The notes under the pieces: model-generated | Told to the model about the DNA's origin: nothing | Seen by the model: only the letters and a program-made list of their open reading frames with translations | The model's database searches: none | Made by a program: the position numbers and the translations under genes | DNA from: Pyrinomonas sp040289685 | Lineage (GTDB): Bacteria > Acidobacteriota > Blastocatellia > Pyrinomonadales > Pyrinomonadaceae | Length of the DNA stretch: 64,000 nucleotides | Direction of reading: 5' to 3' | Assembly: GCF_040289685.1 (NCBI RefSeq) | Contig: NZ_PSLQ01000001.1 | Span: 103,115-167,114, forward strand | Shown: piece after piece, positions 60,412 to 64,000 of the stretch | Numbering within the stretch: position 1 is the stretch's first letter | Layout of the letters: every line of letters starts with the position of its first letter

Positions 60412-62379
60412 ATGAAACGAACTTCACACGATGCGCGGAGAATTTTGCCGAGGGTGGGGCTACGCCTCGTCGTTGCGCTGAGGTCAGCGCTACGTGCGGC
60501 GGCGGCTTGGGCGCTTACGGCAGCGATCGTCTGCGCGCCCTTTGTCGCCGTCGCGCAAAGCCGGTCGAGCAAAGAGACTGCGGCGAAAAGTCGCTCCAAG
60601 GTCTCCGAGGATCTTCTCGAACGCAAGCACCAGCAACGCCGCCCCGAAAAAGTGCGCGTCATCGTCGAATTCGATGCTGGGAAGAGGGGCGATGCGATCT
60701 TCGGCTTCATTCGCGCGGCCAAGGGGCGCGTGCAGAAACAGTTTCGCCATCTGCCGCTGAGCGCCGTCGAAGTTCCGCTCGACGCCGTCGAAAGTTTGGC
60801 GAATGTGGACGGCGTGCTTCGCGTTTCGCTTGACCGCACGGTCAAAACATTTGGGCATCTATCGACGACGACGGGAGCTGAGTTAGCGCGCGAAGCGTGG
60901 ATCGCCTCCGGCCAGCCGAACGCGCTTGACGGCACGGGCATCGGAATCGCCGTTCTTGATTCCGGCATTGATCCCCATCATCGCTCGTTTCTCAATCGCG
61001 ACGGCGCATCCCGCATCGTCGCGAGCCTTGATTTCACGGGCGAAGGGCGTACAGATGACCCTTACGGACACGGAACGCACGTCGCTTCCATCGCCGCTGG
61101 CAACGATCAAATAGCTCAAGGTCAATACGTCGGCATCGCGCCCAACGCGCACATCATCAACCTGCGCGTGCTCGACAGCAACGGTCTAGGTTCGACATCG
61201 AGTCTGCTCGGCGCGCTCGATTGGATTTTGGCCAATCGCGATGCTTACAAAATTCGCGTCGTCAACATGAGCCTCGGCACGCTCGCCATTGATTCATATC
61301 TTGACGACCCGTTGTGTCGCGCCGTGCGACGCTTATTCAATGCTGGCATCGTCGTCGTCGCTGCCGCGGGCAACAACGGCAAGAACGGCGCGGGAGACAA
61401 GCTTTACGGCCACATCCACGCTCCAGGCAACGACCCCTCGGTGATCACGGTTGGCGCAACGAACAGTCGCGCAACCGACCAACGGGCAGATGATGCCATG
61501 GCCTCTTTCAGTTCGCGCGGACCAACTCGCAGTTACTGGACCGACGCATCAGGAATCAAACATTACGACAATTTGATCAAGCCCGATCTGGTCGCGCCCG
61601 GCAACAAGATCATCGCCGCGCAAGCTGCCGGCAACGCTTTGGTCGCGCAGAACCCACAGCTCGATGCCAACGTCGGTGATCTGCCCGACAGCAGGATGAT
61701 GTATTTGAGCGGCACGTCGATGGCCACGCCCGTCGTGACTGGCGCAGCAGCGTTGATGCTGCAAGCCAATCCGCGCCTGACGCCGAATCTGATCAAAGCG
61801 CTCCTGATGTACACGGCGCAACCGCTCGCTGGAGCGAACATGCTCGAACAGGGCGCAGGCGAAGTGAACATCGCCGGAGCGATTGAACTCGCGCGGCTCG
61901 TTCGTCGAGATTTCTCTTCGGGACTGCCCGTCGGCGCGCCGCTTCTGACCTCTGCTCCGCCTCCCCCTTGGACCAACATCGCCGGCAACGGTTTCGTCTG
62001 GTCGCAAAGCCTCATCTGGGATCGCACGTGCGTCTTCGGCACAGACTTGATTACGCGACATCAGGGCACCTATGCGGTCGGCGTTCTGTTCAAAGATGGG
62101 CTTTTAGCCGAAGGTGGGACGTTACGTGTCAATCCGGCGTTGCTCTCGGACGGCGTTTCGGTTGGGAGCGGAGCGCTCTTAAGCAGCGGTTTGTCTTGGT
62201 TGGACGGAACGCTCTTTTTGAGCGCCGAAACGCTCTTCGGCGACGGCGTACTCATGAGCGATGGGGTGTTGATCGGCGACGGCGTGCTCATGAGCGATGG
62301 AGTTTTGATGAGCGACGGCGTGCTCATGAGCGACGCGACGATGCAAGCGCAATCGTCGCTGCTCGCAGGCGACCCCTGA
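60412..62379 (+). CDS. Subtilisin-like serine protease (S8) with hexapeptide-repeat tail
   Basis: The 655-residue preproprotein has a long Arg-rich n-region and a hydrophobic signal (AAAWALTAAIVCAPFVAVAQ). An I9-like propeptide region follows (about 75-145, VRVIVEFDAGKRGDAIFGFI). The peptidase_S8 domain (about 165-500) has the full triad: Asp in GIAVLDSGIDPHH, His in YGHGTHVASIAAG, and Ser in LSGTSMATPVVTGAAALML, plus AAAGNNGKNGAG for the oxyanion Asn. The C-terminus ends in a six-residue tandem repeat (DGVLMS). Such Asp-Gly hexapeptide tails are common in acidobacterial S8 proteins and may form a small beta-helix or sorting element. It is divergent from the VWFA gene. Confidence 0.93.
   Translation: MKRTSHDARRILPRVGLRLVVALRSALRAAAAWALTAAIVCAPFVAVAQSRSSKETAAKSRSKVSEDLLERKHQQRRPEKVRVIVEFDAGKRGDAIFGFIRAAKGRVQKQFRHLPLSAVEVPLDAVESLANVDGVLRVSLDRTVKTFGHLSTTTGAELAREAWIASGQPNALDGTGIGIAVLDSGIDPHHRSFLNRDGASRIVASLDFTGEGRTDDPYGHGTHVASIAAGNDQIAQGQYVGIAPNAHIINLRVLDSNGLGSTSSLLGALDWILANRDAYKIRVVNMSLGTLAIDSYLDDPLCRAVRRLFNAGIVVVAAAGNNGKNGAGDKLYGHIHAPGNDPSVITVGATNSRATDQRADDAMASFSSRGPTRSYWTDASGIKHYDNLIKPDLVAPGNKIIAAQAAGNALVAQNPQLDANVGDLPDSRMMYLSGTSMATPVVTGAAALMLQANPRLTPNLIKALLMYTAQPLAGANMLEQGAGEVNIAGAIELARLVRRDFSSGLPVGAPLLTSAPPPPWTNIAGNGFVWSQSLIWDRTCVFGTDLITRHQGTYAVGVLFKDGLLAEGGTLRVNPALLSDGVSVGSGALLSSGLSWLDGTLFLSAETLFGDGVLMSDGVLIGDGVLMSDGVLMSDGVLMSDATMQAQSSLLAGDP
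62242..62331 (+). repeat. Five tandem 18-bp units encoding DGVLMS
   Basis: Five 18-base units encode DGVLMS, DGVLIG, DGVLMS, DGVLMS and DGVLMS. A more degenerate six-residue periodicity extends upstream to about 62145. Confidence 0.9.
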
Positions 62380-62429
62380 TGCGCGTAGGAACTCGGTTAG
62401 ATCGATATTCATAACTTGGGGCAACGCTC

Positions 62430-63338
62430 ATGATCGATTTGAGGCGAATCACGCCGCGACCGACGACCGCTGAACCTCGCGGCTTCTACCGCACCCTCCC
62501 GCTTGAAGAAAGCGACTGCGATGAAGCGTTGGAGTTTCTCGACCGACGTCCGCATCATGCTTTCATCTTGAGCGGCTTTCTTCGCGAGAACGGCTTAAGC
62601 CGCGAACGGAATCGAGGGACGTTTTACGCCTGCCGGGCTGAAGATGGACGGTTGCTCGGAGTAGCGCTGATCGGCCACTCGACCCTCATCGAAACGACGC
62701 ACAGAGAGGCTATCGAGGAGTTTGCGCGCCGACTCCAATCGGAAAAGAACGCACACATGATCATGGCCGAACCAAAGGCGCTCGACCTCTTCTGGCGTGC
62801 TTACGCGCCGAAAGGGCAGAGAATGCGGCGACGCGAACGCCAACTTCTGCTTACGCTTTCTGCCACGCCGAAGGAGAACAACGCCACTTCCCGACTCCGA
62901 CCGGCCAACGCCGATGACCTCGCCCTTCTGCTGCCAATTCATGCGCAACTGGCTCGCCAAGAGAGCGGCGCCGATCCGCTGATCGCGGATCCGGAAGGGT
63001 TTCGTCGCAGATGCGCTCAACGCATCGAGCAGGGCCGCGTCTGGGTCTGGCGCGAAACGGATCGCGTTCTGTTCAAAGCCGATCTCATCACGAGAACTCC
63101 GGCTGTCATCTACCTCGAAGGCGTTTATGTCGCGCCGGATATTCGCGGGCGCGGTTTCGGTCGCGCGTGCGTTGCGGAACTGGCGCAACGGCTCGCCGCA
63201 GACGGATGTTGCCTCTCGCTTTTCGTCAACGTGAGAAACCGCGAAGCGCGTCGCCTTTATGGGAAGGTGGGATTCGAACCTCGCGCCATCTTCGACGCGA
63301 TCTTTCTGCATCAACGCACAGAATGCGCTTCAAATTGA
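62430..63338 (+). CDS. GNAT-family N-acetyltransferase with extra N-terminal domain
   Basis: The 302-residue protein has an N-terminal domain (about 20-160: EESDCDEALEFLDRRPHHAF, LLGVALIGHSTLIETTHREA) that resembles a degenerate GNAT fold as in DUF4081-type proteins. A C-terminal GNAT domain (about 165-300) has the acetyl-CoA motif GVYVAPDIRGRGFGRACVAE and SLFVNVRNREARRLYGKVGF. The substrate is unknown. It follows the protease gene by 50 bases and precedes a membrane sensor gene on the same strand. The piece GGGATTCGAACC inside it mimics a tRNA T-arm but is coding. Confidence 0.88.
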   Translation: MIDLRRITPRPTTAEPRGFYRTLPLEESDCDEALEFLDRRPHHAFILSGFLRENGLSRERNRGTFYACRAEDGRLLGVALIGHSTLIETTHREAIEEFARRLQSEKNAHMIMAEPKALDLFWRAYAPKGQRMRRRERQLLLTLSATPKENNATSRLRPANADDLALLLPIHAQLARQESGADPLIADPEGFRRRCAQRIEQGRVWVWRETDRVLFKADLITRTPAVIYLEGVYVAPDIRGRGFGRACVAELAQRLAADGCCLSLFVNVRNREARRLYGKVGFEPRAIFDAIFLHQRTECASN

Positions 63339-63378
63339 GAGGAGAACCGCGCCTTCCACCGTTCGCGCACGAAAGTTC

Positions 63379-64000
63379 ATGCTGACAGTGATCGCGATTG
63401 GGGCGATCATCTTTCTCGTCTCGGCGGCGCAACTTGACTTGGCGCGGCTCGATATCGAGTTCTTGTTGATCTGCCTCATCACGATCGGTTTCAGTTCGCG
63501 ACTGGTGCTCCGCATCCCGAACGTCACGGGCCAAGTTTCGATCTCCGATACGTTCATCTTCCTCAGCCTCTTCCTTTACGGCGGAGAGGCCGCGACGTTG
63601 CTGGCAACGCTCGAAGCGATGACGGCCTCGTTGCGCTTCAACCGAAAGAAGATCACCATCTTCTTCAATGCGGCAGCGATGGGCCTTTCAACTTACGCGA
63701 CGAGCATCGCGATGCGGAAGATCTTCGGCCACCCGCTGGAACTCGTGAAGATGGGTGGTTGGGCCGCGCTCGTGCTGGCCATATGCCTCGCTGGACTGGT
63801 CCAATACGCTTTCAACTCCGGACTGATCGCCATCGCTTCCGCATTGAAGGATGGTTCTCCCATCTGGCAAACATGGACGAAATACTACCTTTGGACTTCC
63901 GTCACCTATTTCGCCGGCGCATCGGCGGCGATGATCGCGGCCAAATTAGTCCTCGCTTTCGGTCTATTCGCCGTTCTCGCCACCGCACCGATCATCTTCA
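63379..64000 (+). CDS. MASE9-like membrane sensor protein, N-terminal part
   Basis: The frame is open from ATG 63379 to the window end (207 codons seen). The product has 6-7 membrane segments and the phrases LVLRIPNVTGQVSISDTFIF, LSLFLYGGEAATLLATLEA, FNAAAMGLSTYATSIAM and LAGLVQYAFNSGLIAIASAL. The Ser-Asp-x-Phe-x-Phe-Leu and Gly-x-Glu-Ala-Ala elements match MASE9-type integral membrane sensor domains that usually precede GGDEF, HD-GYP or kinase modules. The output domain lies beyond the window. No clear ribosome site is near; GGAG occurs about 35 bases upstream, so the start is provisional. Confidence 0.65.
   Translation, partial: MLTVIAIGAIIFLVSAAQLDLARLDIEFLLICLITIGFSSRLVLRIPNVTGQVSISDTFIFLSLFLYGGEAATLLATLEAMTASLRFNRKKITIFFNAAAMGLSTYATSIAMRKIFGHPLELVKMGGWAALVLAICLAGLVQYAFNSGLIAIASALKDGSPIWQTWTKYYLWTSVTYFAGASAAMIAAKLVLAFGLFAVLATAPIIF

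Noticed and set aside
63262..63280. GGGATTCGAACC, like a reversed tRNA T-arm
   Set aside because: It is inside the GNAT gene, encodes the expected GFEPR, and no acceptor stem or anticodon arm can be built around it.

Overview
The window looks like a chromosomal stretch from a Gram-negative bacterium of the phylum Acidobacteriota, probably near the Blastocatellia. The base composition is G+C-rich (about 60% by eye). One secreted protein carries the acidobacterial TIGR03437-type C-terminal domain together with lamin-tail domains. There is also a TIGR03436-type VWFA secreted protein and a subtilase with an Asp-Gly hexapeptide tail. TonB, ArnT-like and lipoprotein genes point to an outer membrane. 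The class assignment is inference. A run of 100 N at 41321-41420 shows that this is a draft scaffold. I see no tRNA, rRNA, CRISPR array, insertion sequence or prophage. The first 137 bases hold nothing I can support.

Layout. (1) 138-7642, minus strand: a carbohydrate module with two unusual GT4 proteins (one fused to a six-hairpin domain, one to a ManC-like cupin), a GH130 phosphorylase, a GH5-like hydrolase and a lipoprotein with LEA-like 11-residue repeats. (2) 8317-12755, minus: comEC and an ArnT/PMT-type glycosyltransferase. (3) 12881-20206, plus: a GnnA-like oxidoreductase, a serine hydrolase, chrA, miaA-hfq-tmk, and holB with an apparent frameshift. (4) 20462-24593, plus: a DJ-1/PfpI protein and a feoA-feoB-FeoB-associated small protein operon. 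(5) 24725-28889, minus: a secreted CBM-like protein, a TonB-family protein, an exported amidohydrolase and cdd. (6) 29520-32798, plus: a large secreted P-domain protein with a long structured leader. (7) 33142-41101, minus: nucleoside salvage (deoA, a beta-propeller-CNT fusion transporter, punA, udk), then the yacL-like/ispD/ispF operon, where the 5' end of ispF is duplicated. (8) 41729-53767: a peptidoglycan-sugar recycling locus (LysR regulator, BadF-type kinase, MurQ, HAD protein, SSS symporter, NagZ-like GH3, phosphofructokinase, AmiE-like/NamZ fusion). (9) 54010-64000: a giant TolB-like/TIGR03437/lamin-tail protein translationally coupled to a CRP-like regulator, a chimeric truncated terC, a VWFA protein, a subtilase, a GNAT acetyltransferase and the start of a MASE9-like membrane sensor.

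How the genes work together. The most coherent system is region 8. An exported AmiE-like/NamZ fusion and a NagZ-like GH3 would release MurNAc and GlcNAc from wall fragments. An SSS symporter would import the free sugars. A BadF-family kinase would phosphorylate them, and MurQ would turn MurNAc-6P into GlcNAc-6P for glycolysis. This matches the content of the Bacillus subtilis murQ-murR-murP-amiE-nagZ-namZ cluster, but a symporter plus kinase replaces the PTS and a LysR protein replaces MurR. The second coherent set is nucleoside uptake and phosphorolysis in region 7 plus cdd, whose transporter carries an extracytoplasmic beta-propeller in the same polypeptide. The mannan/glycan module of region 1 next to an LEA-like lipoprotein may concern storage or stress protection, which is inference.

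Sequence integrity is questionable at three places: the holB frameshift, the terC chimera, and the N gap whose flanks share 12 identical bases.
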